62,676 nt of DNA from Sphingomonas sp. (GCF_019746015.1 NZ_JAIESM010000063.1:1-62676), one strand, 5' to 3'; positions 19,792 through 29,026 are shown, counted from the first letter of the stretch. A program made the numbers and translations. The notes: generated from the sequence alone by a model not told the origin.

Positions 19792-20343
19792 TCAGTCGAC
19801 GGTCGCGAAGGTCAGGATGCCGCGCGCGGTGCCGGTGGCGATCTGCACCGGCACCATCGGCGCGGGCTGAATGGGCTGGAGCAGCGGCGCGGTGCCGGCA
19901 TAGATGAAGCCGTGCGCGGGATAGACCGTCAGCCCCAGATCGCGCATCGGGCCGTACCACACGCGCACCTGGCTCCAGTCCCCCGCCGGTGACACGTCGA
20001 TAGCGCGGACATCGCGCTCAATGCCGCCGCGCCGCGACCAGTTGGCATGAGTGAGCAACACTTCGCGGTCGCTGAGGATCGCGCTGACCATGGCGACATG
20101 GCCCAGGCGCATCTTGCCATGCGCGGCAAAGGCCAGCACTGCGCCCACCTGCGGCACCTGACCACGCGCATAGCGCCCCTCGGCCTGTGCCCACCAGGTG
20201 TACGCATTGCCGCGAATTTCGATGCCGGAAACCTGCCGCGCGAAGGGAACGCACTGGAGGATCTTGGCCGAGGCAGGCATCGCCGCGCCGAACAAAATCA
20301 TCACCATCAGCGCGAAACGCGCTGCAAAGCCCTTGCGTTGCAT
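19792..20343 (-). CDS. Secreted CHAP-domain protein
   Basis: A 183-residue exported protein with a clear signal peptide (MQRKGFAARFALMVMILFG, cleaved after ASA near residue 26). The mature part is a CHAP-type amidase/peptidase fold: LQCVPFARQVSGI with nucleophile Cys near residue 31, followed by NAYTWWAQAEGRY, PQVGAVLAFAAHGKMRLGHVAMVS with the catalytic His, and VLLTHANW. Such proteins cleave peptidoglycan cross-links or glutathionylspermidine-like amides; here a cell-wall role is likely. The start at 20343 is chosen because it begins the signal peptide. Confidence 0.85.
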   Translation of the reverse strand: MQRKGFAARFALMVMILFGAAMPASAKILQCVPFARQVSGIEIRGNAYTWWAQAEGRYARGQVPQVGAVLAFAAHGKMRLGHVAMVSAILSDREVLLTHANWSRRGGIERDVRAIDVSPAGDWSQVRVWYGPMRDLGLTVYPAHGFIYAGTAPLLQPIQPAPMVPVQIATGTARGILTFATVD

Positions 20344-20659
20344 GGACCCCCCAAAGGTCGCTGGAACTGCCGTTGATCCTGTCAAAGCAGATCGGGACTT
20401 GCGTGAAAACCCGTAAGGGACCGCTTCCGGGACGAGTTGAGCCGACCGGGCGATGACCTGCGCCGGGCGGTGTTTTCTGAGTCGTTTTTCGGCAGAGCGC
20501 AAAAAGACCTTTGCGCACCCGGGGCGCTCCCGGCGGGCGGCAAAACTGCCCCGGCTGTTTCATTGCGGCGCAGATCGGCCCGGCGCCACGGCAATCCTAA
20601 CGCTTCCTTAACCCGCTCAATCGCATAGCTTTCGCCAAATTGGGCAGGAGTATGCGGCG
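20344..20659. other. Divergent intergenic region, 316 bases
   Basis: No gene is supported here. It separates divergent genes, so promoters for both are expected. I see a lower-GC stretch around 20365-20400 and the partial repeat AGCGCAAAAAGACCTTTGCGC (imperfect palindrome near 20495-20515), but no site I can name. Confidence 0.4.
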
Positions 20660-21412
20660 ATGAAGCGGGCAGGGATCGGGCCATGGCGGGCGTTGGGCGT
20701 GGCCCTGGCGCTGGCGGCATGTGGCGGTGAAGACCCCAACCGCAATCTCGACTCGCTCGATGCCGAACTCGCCGACGGCAATTCCACCGGCAATCAGCGC
20801 GACCCCGCCCTGACCAGCGCGCTGCGCGACCAGATCATGGTCGATCCGCAACTGGCCGCGCAGAGCAACCCCGATGCGGTGCGCCCGCCCAGCCGCCCCT
20901 ATTCGGCGCCGATGCCCGCCGATCAGCCCAACCGCGCTGCCGCCGCCGAAGCGCGCACCAGCGAAAAGCTGAAAACCGCGCCGCCTGCGGCCCAAGGGTG
21001 CAGCCAGTGCGCCGCGCGGCGCGACGCGATGACGCTGGGGGGGCTGGCCGCCCGCCAACGCGGCAGGACCAGCGCGTGCGCGGCGAATATCGGCTATTCC
21101 ACCCGCTGGGCGACGCTGCTGCCGGCGGACGTGCCGCTCTATCCCGATGCCCGCGTCACCGAGGCAGCCGGCAATTCGCGGGACGGTTGCCAGCTGCGCG
21201 TGGTGAGCTTTGCCACCTCGGCATCGGTGCAGACCGTGCTCGACTGGTATTACACCCGCGTCTCGAACGCCGGCTATTCGGCCGAGCATCAGGCCGATGG
21301 CAGCCAGCATGTGCTGGCCGGCACCAAGGGCGAGGGCGCCTATGCGATTTTCGTTGCCAAGCGCGAGGATGGCGGCGCCGATGTCGACATGGTGGTGAAT
21401 AACGGGCGGTAG
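20660..21412 (+). CDS. Putative lipoprotein, unknown function
   Basis: A 250-residue protein with an N-terminal signal and lipobox ALAAC (lipidated Cys near residue 21) followed by GGEDPN. A long Pro/Ala/Asn-rich, probably disordered region (about 25-120) contains a CSQC pair. The folded C-terminal half (about 130-250) has RWATLLPADVPLYPDARVTEAAG and VQTVLDWYYTRVSNAGY, typical of proteins in which a small domain repeats DWY segments. I cannot assign a function. A half-copy of the palindromic repeat family touches its stop codon. Confidence 0.75.
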   Translation: MKRAGIGPWRALGVALALAACGGEDPNRNLDSLDAELADGNSTGNQRDPALTSALRDQIMVDPQLAAQSNPDAVRPPSRPYSAPMPADQPNRAAAAEARTSEKLKTAPPAAQGCSQCAARRDAMTLGGLAARQRGRTSACAANIGYSTRWATLLPADVPLYPDARVTEAAGNSRDGCQLRVVSFATSASVQTVLDWYYTRVSNAGYSAEHQADGSQHVLAGTKGEGAYAIFVAKREDGGADVDMVVNNGR

Positions 21413-21452
21413 GGTTTTTGGGGGGAGCGGGCCGGCACCGCGACAAAAACCC
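21412..21452. repeat. Half-copy of palindromic repeat family (copy G)
   Basis: Contains only one arm (GGGGGAGCGGGCCGGCACCG, 21421-21440) of the main stem seen in copies A-E, bracketed by the perfect inverted repeat GGGTTTTTG (21412-21420) and CAAAAACCC (21444-21452). It starts on the last base of the lipoprotein stop codon. Confidence 0.7.
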
Positions 21453-21513
21453 TCAACACCCGCCGGTCAACACGCCGGGTTTCCAAGCCGGGCGCGGCGC
21501 GCTACGCCGCTGG

Positions 21514-21879
21514 ATGATGAACGGCTTTCTTCTGGTGATGCTGGGCGGTGCTGCCGGTTCGGCGGCGCGCTATGGGCTGGGGCGGGTGATTGCCGCCTGG
21601 GCCGGCACCGGCTTTCCCTGGGGAACGCTGGCGGTGAACCTTATTGGCGGCCTCGCCATGGGTGTCCTGGCCGGTCTGCTCCCGCGCTGGACGGGGGCTG
21701 AGGCGGCGCGCCTGCTGCTATCTATCGGATTTCTGGGCGGATTTACCACCTTCTCCAGCTTCGCGCTGGAAACCGTGGCGCTGATCGACCGGGGCGCCGC
21801 ACCGCTTGCCATCGTGTACACGACACTGTCTGTTTTGGGGGCGGTGGCGGGCGTCTATGCCGGACGGGCCCTGGCATGA
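21514..21879 (+). CDS. crcB: Fluoride channel CrcB/Fluc
   Basis: A 121-residue protein with four membrane helices that would export fluoride as a dual-topology dimer. Motifs are LGGAAGSAARYGLGR, FPWGTLAVNLIGG with the conserved Asn, and the break-helix signature GFLGGFTTFSSFALE. ATG at 21514 or 21517 are both possible. I saw no clear fluoride riboswitch in the 100 bases upstream. Its stop overlaps the rluC-like start (ATGA), so these genes form an operon. Confidence 0.94.
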   Translation: MMNGFLLVMLGGAAGSAARYGLGRVIAAWAGTGFPWGTLAVNLIGGLAMGVLAGLLPRWTGAEAARLLLSIGFLGGFTTFSSFALETVALIDRGAAPLAIVYTTLSVLGAVAGVYAGRALA

Positions 21880-22952
21880 GCGAGGTCCGCCAGTTCACCG
21901 TCGCCGCCGATGACGAGGGCATCCGGCTCGACCGCTGGTTCAAGCGGCATCTGGAGGGGACCAGCTTCACCACCATCGCCAAATGGGCGCGCACCGGCCA
22001 GCTGCGCGTCGATGGCGCCCGCGCGACCCCGGGCGACCGGCTGAGCGCGGGGCAGGTGATCCGCGTGCCCCCGCCCGAGCCCAAGGCCGCGCCCCGGCCG
22101 CAGCGCGTGCGCCCGCCGCTGAGCGACGACCAGACCACCTTCATCCGCGAGCTGGTGATCCACCAGGACGCCTCGGCCATCGTCATCAACAAGCCGCCGG
22201 GCCTGGCCACCCAGGGCGGCACCAAGACCAGCGAGCATGTCGATGCGCTGCTCGACGGGTTGCGGTTCGAGGCGGAAGGGCGGCCCAAGCTGGTCCACCG
22301 GCTCGACAAGGATACGTCGGGCGCGCTGCTGGTGGCGCGCAACGCCCGCGCTGCCGGCTTTTTCGCCAAGAGCTTTTCCGGACGCACCGCGCGCAAGGTC
22401 TATTGGGCGCTGGTGGTCGGGGTGCCCTCGATCGACGACGGGATGGTCGAGCTGCCCATCGCCAAGCAGCCCGGCACCGGCGGCGAAAAGATGCATGTCG
22501 ACGAAGCCGAAGGCCAGCCGGCGCGCAGCCGCTACCGGGTGATCGAGCGCGCCGGCAACCGCGCCGCCTGGGTCGAGCTGCAGCCCTTTACCGGGCGCAC
22601 CCATCAGCTGCGCGTGCACATGGCCGCGATCGGTCACCCGATTGTGGGCGACGGCAAATATGGCGGGCAGGCCGCGTTCCTGACCGGGGGCGTCAGCCGC
22701 AAGATGCACCTGCACGCGCGCCGCATCCGCATCGACCATCCCGATGGCGGAGTGGTCGACGTGGCGGCCGAGCTGCCGGCGCATTTTGCCGAGAGCATGG
22801 CGCTGCTGGGCTTCGACCCGGCGCTGGGCGATGCGCTGCCGCTCGACACGCCGCGCCTGCCGGAAGGGGAGGCGCGCCGCCGCCGGGCCGCTGCCCAGGC
22901 TAAGGACCGGCGCCAGGCACGCAAGGGCGAGCGCCGCAACCGCAGGCGATAG
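21876..22952 (+). CDS. RluA-family 23S rRNA pseudouridine synthase (RluC-like)
   Basis: A 358-residue enzyme that isomerises specific uridines in 23S rRNA. It has an N-terminal S4 RNA-binding domain (about 1-70) and the catalytic domain with VINKPPGLATQGG near residue 105. The active-site motif HRLDKDTSGALLVAR has its catalytic Asp near residue 144; FTGRTHQLRVHMAAIGHPIVGD is also conserved. The C-terminal tail is Arg/Lys-rich (KDRRQARKGERRNRRR), longer than in E. coli RluC, and probably binds RNA. It sits between crcB and a PaiB-like gene. Confidence 0.93.
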   Translation: MSEVRQFTVAADDEGIRLDRWFKRHLEGTSFTTIAKWARTGQLRVDGARATPGDRLSAGQVIRVPPPEPKAAPRPQRVRPPLSDDQTTFIRELVIHQDASAIVINKPPGLATQGGTKTSEHVDALLDGLRFEAEGRPKLVHRLDKDTSGALLVARNARAAGFFAKSFSGRTARKVYWALVVGVPSIDDGMVELPIAKQPGTGGEKMHVDEAEGQPARSRYRVIERAGNRAAWVELQPFTGRTHQLRVHMAAIGHPIVGDGKYGGQAAFLTGGVSRKMHLHARRIRIDHPDGGVVDVAAELPAHFAESMALLGFDPALGDALPLDTPRLPEGEARRRRAAAQAKDRRQARKGERRNRRR

Positions 22953-22958
22953 CGGGCC

Positions 22959-23552
22959 GTGCACCCCAACCGCGCCTTCCACCCCGGCCCCGAGCATGAC
23001 GTGCTGGCAGAGATTGCAGCGATCGGCTTTGCCCGGGTGATCGCGGCAACGCCCGCAGGCGTCCGCGTCGCCCATGCGCCGGTGGTGCGCGCCGGTGTCG
23101 ACCGGCTGCGCTTCCACCTGGCCAAGGCGAATGCGCTCTCGCCACATCTGGCCGGGGCAAGCGCGCTGGTGCTGGCGGAAGGGCCCAATGGCTATATCAG
23201 CGCCAACTGGTATGCCGACCAGCGCGGTGCGGTGCCGACCTGGAATTATTGCGCGGCGGAAGCCGAAGGGACCGTGCAGGCGCTTGACCGCGACGCGCTG
23301 ATCGCGCTGCTCGACACGCTGGCCGCCACCTTCGAGCCGCGCGTGGGGGAGGACTGGACCCGCGCCAAGATGGAGCCCGCCCGATTCGAGGCGATGCTGG
23401 GCGCGATCACGGCGTTCGAGCTGCGCGTGACCGCCACCCGCGCCACCCACAAGCTGAGCCAGAACAAGGACGCCGCCACCATCGAGCGGCTGGCCGGGGC
23501 AGTGGCGGCCAGCGGCAATGATGCGCTCGCCCGCCGGATGCGGGGCGACTGA
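22959..23552 (+). CDS. PaiB-like FMN-binding regulator family protein
   Basis: A 197-residue protein of the FMN-binding split-barrel family that includes Bacillus PaiB. The start codon is GTG at 22959, 6 bases after the upstream stop. Features are MHPNRAFHPGPEHDVLAEIA at the N-terminus, EGPNGYISANWYADQRGAVPTWNY (FMN-site region, about residues 70-93), and the C-terminal KLSQNKDAATIERLAGAV. The family was named for repression of sporulation proteases, but in proteobacteria its role is unproven and may be a flavin-dependent enzyme. It ends the crcB operon. Confidence 0.9.
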   Translation: MHPNRAFHPGPEHDVLAEIAAIGFARVIAATPAGVRVAHAPVVRAGVDRLRFHLAKANALSPHLAGASALVLAEGPNGYISANWYADQRGAVPTWNYCAAEAEGTVQALDRDALIALLDTLAATFEPRVGEDWTRAKMEPARFEAMLGAITAFELRVTATRATHKLSQNKDAATIERLAGAVAASGNDALARRMRGD

Positions 23553-23554
23553 GC

Positions 23555-24091
23555 TTATTGCTTGGGGTCGGCCGGTGGCAGTTCGGGCTGTTCGGCGAGC
23601 GCGGCGGGCGTGGGTGCAGCGGGCGCGCGACACCCGCGCGCGGCGCCCAGCCCCTTCAGGAACGACCGCCGCACCGTGCCCGCATGCACCGCCGCCTCCG
23701 CCCGCCGCTGCGCCTTGTCGGCCCCGGTGATGACGCGGACGACGCCCAGCCCGGGGATCAGCGCGCCCACCGCCGCCCGGGTCGCGGCGGCCGCCACCGC
23801 AGCCCCTTCGCCCTTGGGCTTGCCGGGGATATCGACATCGTCACCCAGCGCTTTGGTCAGCTGGGCAACTTGGTCGGTAATCTGCGCGCAACTGCGCGTG
23901 TTCGTCATGCTATAGGGTGCCGACTGCGCCATCAGCAGCACTGGCGGAATCTTGTCCTTCTCGATCCTGGTATCGCGCAGCGGCTCGGTCGCCGCGCGGC
24001 CGACGCTGTCGTCATTGCGCACTTGTGCCGCGGCAATCGCGGGCAGCGCGACCAGGGCAAGAATCATCACGCGCATCATCTGCTCCTCCAT
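23555..24091 (-). CDS. Secreted hypothetical protein
   Basis: A 178-residue protein with an N-terminal signal peptide (MRVMILALVALPAIAAAQ in the version starting at the third Met). The mature part is polar, with two cysteines and an alanine-rich middle with Gly (GALIPGLGVVRVITG, about residues 108-122) that resembles a glycine-zipper-like segment. It ends with a Pro/Ala/Glu-rich tail. No family recognised. It is divergent from the large membrane protein at 24122 and meets paiB tail to tail with a 2-base gap. Confidence 0.7.
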   Translation of the reverse strand: MEEQMMRVMILALVALPAIAAAQVRNDDSVGRAATEPLRDTRIEKDKIPPVLLMAQSAPYSMTNTRSCAQITDQVAQLTKALGDDVDIPGKPKGEGAAVAAAATRAAVGALIPGLGVVRVITGADKAQRRAEAAVHAGTVRRSFLKGLGAARGCRAPAAPTPAALAEQPELPPADPKQ

Positions 24092-24121
24092 GCCCCGCCG
24101 TCACTCTAGGCGGTGCGCGGC

Positions 24122-25756
24122 ATGGATGATAGCGGCGCCGTGGTTGCGCGCGCGCATCGCATGCGCCATGCCGCGCGGATGGCATGGTGGCTGCCCCGGA
24201 TCGGAACGCTGGCAAGCGCGCTGCTGCTGTTCGCACTGTGGATGCACCCGGCGGTGCTCGATCCGCTGAACGCCGGCTGGCTGCTGACGGGCAGTGACCG
24301 GGGGCAGACGGCGCTGGGGCTGGCGGCCTATCTGCGCGGCGGCGGCTGGCCGGGGCTCAGCCAGCAGCTGCTGATGGCGCCGGAGGGGACCAGCCTGCTG
24401 CTGACCGATTCGATCCCGCTGCTCGGCGTGCTGGTCGGGCCGTTCGCGCGCTGGCTGCCGCCGGGAGTGCAGCTGGTCGGGCTGTGGTATCTGGCGTGCG
24501 TGCTGCTGCAGTTCGGTTTCGCCTGGGCGCTCATCCGCCCGCGCGCGCCGGACGGACTTTCGGCCTGGGCCGCCAGCCTGTTGCTGGCGGCAGCACCCGT
24601 GCTGCTCAACCGCTATATCCACCCCAGCCTGTGCGCCCATTGGCTGCTGCTCTGGGCGCTGTGGATCTATGTCGAGCCCGCGCGCGCCGGGCGGATCGGC
24701 TGGTGGCTGGCGGTGCTGGGGGTGACGGCGCTCGTCCATAATTACCTGCTGCTGATGGTCGCCGCGATCTGGGCGGGACACCTGCTTGAGCGGCTGGCGG
24801 CGGGCGGTTGGCGGCGCGTGCTGGTGGAGGGCGCACTGGGGCTGGCGCTGGTCGCGGCGATCATCGTTTGGCTGGGGGTGGCCGGGCTGCGCTATCCGCC
24901 GACCGGCACCTATGGCGCGTTTCCGATGGCGCTCGACGGCTGGGTGAACCCGGCCAATCCCAGCTATTCGGTATTCCTGCCCTCCAGCCCCGAGGATCGC
25001 GGCCGCGGCTATGAGGGGTTTCAGTATCTGGGCGCGGGGCTGATCGGGCTGGCGGTGGTGGCGTTGATCGCGGGCACCGCCACCGCGCCGACGAAGGGCG
25101 ACACCGGCCTTAGGCGGCTGGGCTGGCTGGTGCCGGGATTTGCGGTGCTGGCGCTGCTCGCCTTTGGCCATCACTGGGTGATCTGGGGGCAGACGGTGGT
25201 GAAGTGGCCGCTGCCGCCGGCGATCGTCGATGCGCTTGATCCGGTGCGGGCGAGCGGCCGGCTGTTCTGGCCGATCACCTATTGCTTCGTGTTTATGGTG
25301 CTGGCGCTGGTGCTGCGGATGAAGGCCGCGCGGCTGTTGCTGGCGGCGGCGCTGGCGGTGCAGATGCTCGACCTCAGCGCAATGCTCGCCGCGATCCGCC
25401 CGACCAGCGCGCGCGCGGCCGATGCCACGCTTTATCAGCGTACGCGCGATCCGCGCTGGGCGCAGCTTATCGCCGGCGCGCGCGCGGTCGATTTCATGCC
25501 GGCAAGCGTGACCGCCGATCTTCAGCTGATGCACGAGGTCAGCTGGCGCGCGGTGCTGGCCGGCAAGCCGGTGGGCTTCACCTATACCGCCCGGCTGCCG
25601 GGGCCGAGCGCGGCGCGGCTCGCGCGCGAGGCACGGGCCTTTGCGCAGGGGCAGGTGGCACCCGGGCACCTGGTCGTGCTGCTGGGGCATCGGGTGCCGG
25701 CGATCTGGCGCACCCGCGTGCAGCGGATCGACGGCGTTCCCGTCATCATCGGCTGA
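24122..25756 (+). CDS. Large polytopic membrane protein, glycosyltransferase-like
   Basis: A 544-residue inner-membrane protein with roughly ten predicted helices and a periplasmic C-terminal part of about 120 residues. The N-terminal motif LLTGSDRGQTALGLAAYLRG, LMAPEGTSLLLTDSIPLLG, and LLLWALWIY resemble GT-C-fold polyprenyl-linked sugar transferases and the related DUF6311-type membrane proteins. I do not see a definite catalytic D/E motif, so the assignment is tentative. The first in-frame start is a GTG 9 bases upstream; ATG at 24122 is preferred. It stands alone. Confidence 0.75.
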   Translation: MDDSGAVVARAHRMRHAARMAWWLPRIGTLASALLLFALWMHPAVLDPLNAGWLLTGSDRGQTALGLAAYLRGGGWPGLSQQLLMAPEGTSLLLTDSIPLLGVLVGPFARWLPPGVQLVGLWYLACVLLQFGFAWALIRPRAPDGLSAWAASLLLAAAPVLLNRYIHPSLCAHWLLLWALWIYVEPARAGRIGWWLAVLGVTALVHNYLLLMVAAIWAGHLLERLAAGGWRRVLVEGALGLALVAAIIVWLGVAGLRYPPTGTYGAFPMALDGWVNPANPSYSVFLPSSPEDRGRGYEGFQYLGAGLIGLAVVALIAGTATAPTKGDTGLRRLGWLVPGFAVLALLAFGHHWVIWGQTVVKWPLPPAIVDALDPVRASGRLFWPITYCFVFMVLALVLRMKAARLLLAAALAVQMLDLSAMLAAIRPTSARAADATLYQRTRDPRWAQLIAGARAVDFMPASVTADLQLMHEVSWRAVLAGKPVGFTYTARLPGPSAARLAREARAFAQGQVAPGHLVVLLGHRVPAIWRTRVQRIDGVPVIIG

Positions 25757-25797
25757 GCCGGGCGGCCGCCCCCGCGCCGCCCGGCCCCCACCGGGGG

Positions 25798-27303
25798 TCA
25801 GGCCGTGGCCGCGACCTGGTGGAAGAAATCGATGAACCCCATCACCGATGCGTCATAGCCCAGCACCTTGGGATTGGTGCTTTCGATCAGCAGATACTCG
25901 TCCGGCGCGTGGGCGCCATTGCCATGGCCGAAGCCGAACTGGCCCGCCGCCATCGACACCGGCGCCGAAGTGAAGACATAGCCCGGCCACGACCCCGCCA
26001 GCCGGGGCGAGACCGACGTGGTGACGCCGGCGCGGGCATAGGTTGCGAGCTCCGCCTTGATCAGCGGCGAATTCTCGTCGGTTTCGGTCGGGTCATAACC
26101 GCCCGTCACCTTCACCTCGATATCGCCAAAGCCGCGCTTGGCCAGATGTGCCTTCAGCTTGGCGACGCATTCGTCATGCGTCTGGTTGGGCACCAGGCGG
26201 AAGTCGAGCTTCGCCACCGCCCGCGACGGCAAAATGGTCTTGCCCCCCGGCCCGGTATAGCCCGCGACCAGCCCCTCGATATTGACGGTCGGCTGCGATG
26301 CCAGCCGTTCGAGCACCTGCGGCCAGGGCTGGTCGTCGATAAAGTGGCGCACGCCCATCTGCCGCTTGGCGACGTCTTCCTTCTCCTTCACCGCGGCATC
26401 GGCGATCAGCGCCTTTTCCCGCGCGGTCAGCGCGCGGACATTGTCATACCAGCCATCGATCGCGGGCTTGTTGCCATCGGCGGTGACCAGCGTCTGCAAT
26501 GCCTCGACCAGGTGCCAGGCGGGGCTGTCGACCACCGCCTTCATCGACGAATGCAGGTCGCGCGCCGGCCCGCGCCCCCATTTCTCGCCGCTGGCAATCA
26601 GTTCGCATTCGATGATGCCCTTGGCGCCCAGATTGATGCTGGCGCTGCCATCGACCGGCGATTGCCAGGCGCTGGGGATGACCACACCCACGGTCTTGCG
26701 CAGCGCCGCGGTAATGTCCGGCCGGCGCACCACCTGCGCGAAATGGGGCGAGCCGATCTCCTCCTCGCCCTCGCACACCAGCACCAGATTGACCGGCGGC
26801 TTGCGCCCGGCGGCCTTCAGCGCGTGAAGCGCGGCGAGCACCACCGATTCCGGCCCCTTCTGGTTCACCGCGCCGCGCCCGATCAGCACCTTGCCCAGCC
26901 CCGGCCGGTCGACGATCCGCCCTTCAAGTGGGGGCGATGACCATTCGGCGGGGTCGAACTGTTTGACGTCGTACATGAAATAGAGGCCGAGCGTTTTCTT
27001 CGCGCCATTGTCCATGGTGGCATAGACGCCGGGCAGGCCGCTGGTCGGCACGATCTCCACCTTCTGGAAACCGGCGTCGCGGGCCAGTTCGGCCATATAG
27101 GCCGCGCCCTCGGTCACGTTGCGTCCCTCGGCGGCGATGGTGGGCAGCGCAATCCAGTCGCGCAGCCGCTTGATCGCGGCGTCGTGCCCGGCGGTGATGG
27201 CGGCGGCGAGCGCCTCCTGCTCGCGCGCGGCAAGCGCCATTCCGGGCATGGCCAGCCCCGCCCCCAGTGCGGCGAGTTTCAGCACGTCCCTGCGATCGGT
27301 CAT
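25798..27303 (-). CDS. M20-family peptidase-like protein with altered metal ligands, Tat-exported
   Basis: A 501-residue protein with a twin-arginine-type signal (MTDRRDVLKLAALGAGLAM, cleaved near A-L-A-A). The fold is M20 metallopeptidase: WSSPPLEGRIVD, CEGEEEIGSPH near residue 180, dimerisation domain with ARDLHSSM, and the C-terminal GAHAPDEYLLIE. However the first zinc-ligand motif, usually GHYDVQP, reads FMYDVKQ (Met110 in place of His), and the GRGASDDKG motif reads GRGAVNQKG (Asn147-Gln148 in place of Asp-Asp). The glutamates and last His are kept. It may be a non-canonical or inactive member. Divergent from the helicase gene. Confidence 0.85.
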   Translation of the reverse strand: MTDRRDVLKLAALGAGLAMPGMALAAREQEALAAAITAGHDAAIKRLRDWIALPTIAAEGRNVTEGAAYMAELARDAGFQKVEIVPTSGLPGVYATMDNGAKKTLGLYFMYDVKQFDPAEWSSPPLEGRIVDRPGLGKVLIGRGAVNQKGPESVVLAALHALKAAGRKPPVNLVLVCEGEEEIGSPHFAQVVRRPDITAALRKTVGVVIPSAWQSPVDGSASINLGAKGIIECELIASGEKWGRGPARDLHSSMKAVVDSPAWHLVEALQTLVTADGNKPAIDGWYDNVRALTAREKALIADAAVKEKEDVAKRQMGVRHFIDDQPWPQVLERLASQPTVNIEGLVAGYTGPGGKTILPSRAVAKLDFRLVPNQTHDECVAKLKAHLAKRGFGDIEVKVTGGYDPTETDENSPLIKAELATYARAGVTTSVSPRLAGSWPGYVFTSAPVSMAAGQFGFGHGNGAHAPDEYLLIESTNPKVLGYDASVMGFIDFFHQVAATA

Positions 27304-27549
27304 CCCCAGCCTCCCTTGTTTTTAGCGTCGCGCATGATGCGCTGCGGGGCGGGTTAGGCAAGCCCTTGCTTGACTTAACCCGGGGCACTCCCTAACTGCA
27401 CCGCCAGCGAGGCCTCATGCAGCGTGATCGGGGATTGCCCCGGCTCGGCCTCGGTTGATTTCCCAGCTTCCCAAATCACGCGGGGGGTTAAACCCCGCCG
27501 CCGCGCTTCCATTGTGGGAGCCCGCTGGCTCATATTGAGAGTTTATTTC

Positions 27550-28959
27550 ATGCCTTTCGAAACGCTTGGCCTTGCCGAGCCGCTGCGCCGCGCGCTGGCG
27601 GCCAAAAATTATGCACAGGCCACCCCCATTCAGGAACAGGCGATCCCGCCGCTGCTCGACGGGCGCGACCTGCTCGGCATCGCCCAGACCGGCACTGGCA
27701 AGACGGCAGCGTTCATGCTGCCTTCGATCCAGCGGCTGGTGGCGGCACAGGGCGTCCGCCGCCCCCGGAGCTGCCGCATGCTGGTGCTCGCGCCGACCCG
27801 CGAACTGGCCGGCCAGATCGCCCAGAGCGCGCGCGACTATGCCCGCTTCACCAAGCTCAGCATCGCGGTCGTGTTCGGCGGCACCTCGGTCAACAAGGAC
27901 CGCGCCACGCTCAGCCCGGGCGTCGACATTCTGGTGGCAACGCCGGGCCGCCTGCTCGATCTGGTCGATCAGCAGGCGCTGTCGCTCGGCCAGATCGAGA
28001 TTCTGGTGCTGGACGAGGCCGACCAGATGCTCGACCTGGGCTTCATCCATGCGCTGAAGCGCATTGTGCGGCTGGTACCGGCGCAGCGGCAGAGCCTGTT
28101 CTTTTCCGCCACCATGCCCAAGTCGATCCGCGAGCTGGCCGACCAGTTCCTGACCAAGCCGGTCACCGTCTCGGTCACCCCGGTGGCGACCACGGCCGAA
28201 CGCGTGGACCAATATGTCACCTTCGTTCAGCAGGCCGAAAAGCAGGCGCTGCTGACGATCACGCTGCGCGACCCGGCGATCGAGCGGGTGATCGTTTTCA
28301 CCCGCACCAAGCACGGCGCCGACCGGGTGGTGAAGCTGCTTGCTGGCAACGGCATCGCCGCCAACGCCATCCATGGCAACAAGAGCCAGGCACAGCGCGA
28401 GCGGGCGCTGGGCGAGTTCAAGACGGGCAAGGCCAAGATCCTGGTCGCAACCGACATCGCCGCGCGCGGCATCGACGTGTCGGGCGTCAGCCATGTCATC
28501 AATTTCGAGCTGCCCAATGTACCGGAACAATATGTCCACCGTATCGGCCGCACCGCACGTGCCGGTGCCAGCGGGGTCGCGATCGGCTTTTGCGCAGAGG
28601 ATGAACGCAGCTACCTGCGCGACATCGAGAAGCTGACGCGCCAGAAGATCACCGTGCGGCCGCTGCCCGACAATTTCATCGCCCAGTCTGAAAAGCTGAA
28701 GGCCGAGCGCGCCAAGGTGATCGGCAAGGACCCGATCCGCGAGGATCGTCCGCGCGATCCGGGCCCGCGCGCGCCGCGTGCGACGCACTCGGCCCGCCCC
28801 ACCCATGGTCGGCCGGCACGTCCGGCCGACGGGCGCCCCCAGCGCGAGGGGCAGGCAGCGCAGCGCCCGGCGGGTGAGCGTGGCCATTCCGCGCGCGGTC
28901 GTGGTGGGCGCGGTCGCGGCGGTCGCCCCGGCGGCGGCCCGCGCATGGCCAATGGCTGA
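27550..28959 (+). CDS. DEAD-box RNA helicase (RhlE-like)
   Basis: A 469-residue ATP-dependent RNA helicase. It has the Q-motif (F...YAQATPIQEQAIP), motif I AQTGTGKTA (near residue 46), motif Ia PTRELAGQI, motif II DEAD (near residue 155), motif III SAT, motif V ARGIDV and motif VI HRIGRTARAG. A long basic tail rich in Arg, Gly and Pro ends with RGGRGRGGRPGGG and probably binds RNA. The ATG at 27550 gives the normal N-terminus. The 246-base upstream region contains the palindrome GGGGGTTAAACCCC near 27484, possibly part of a 5' leader. Confidence 0.95.
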   Translation: MPFETLGLAEPLRRALAAKNYAQATPIQEQAIPPLLDGRDLLGIAQTGTGKTAAFMLPSIQRLVAAQGVRRPRSCRMLVLAPTRELAGQIAQSARDYARFTKLSIAVVFGGTSVNKDRATLSPGVDILVATPGRLLDLVDQQALSLGQIEILVLDEADQMLDLGFIHALKRIVRLVPAQRQSLFFSATMPKSIRELADQFLTKPVTVSVTPVATTAERVDQYVTFVQQAEKQALLTITLRDPAIERVIVFTRTKHGADRVVKLLAGNGIAANAIHGNKSQAQRERALGEFKTGKAKILVATDIAARGIDVSGVSHVINFELPNVPEQYVHRIGRTARAGASGVAIGFCAEDERSYLRDIEKLTRQKITVRPLPDNFIAQSEKLKAERAKVIGKDPIREDRPRDPGPRAPRATHSARPTHGRPARPADGRPQREGQAAQRPAGERGHSARGRGGRGRGGRPGGGPRMANG

Positions 28960-28972
28960 CGGCTGACCAAAG

Positions 28973-28996
28973 CCCCTCCCTTTCGGGGGAGGGGCC
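28973..28996. repeat. Short G/C palindrome after the helicase gene
   Basis: CCCCTCCC-TTTCG-GGGGAGGGG preceded by CCAAAG, a near copy of the element at 13167. It separates the convergent helicase and nitroreductase genes. Confidence 0.6.
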
Positions 28997-29026
28997 GGGC
29001 CTTGCCACCAATCCAGCCCGACTAAA

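Noticed and set aside
21413..21513. Possible fluoride riboswitch before crcB
   Set aside because: The 100 bases hold a half repeat and GC-rich sequence but I could not find the conserved fluoride aptamer core.
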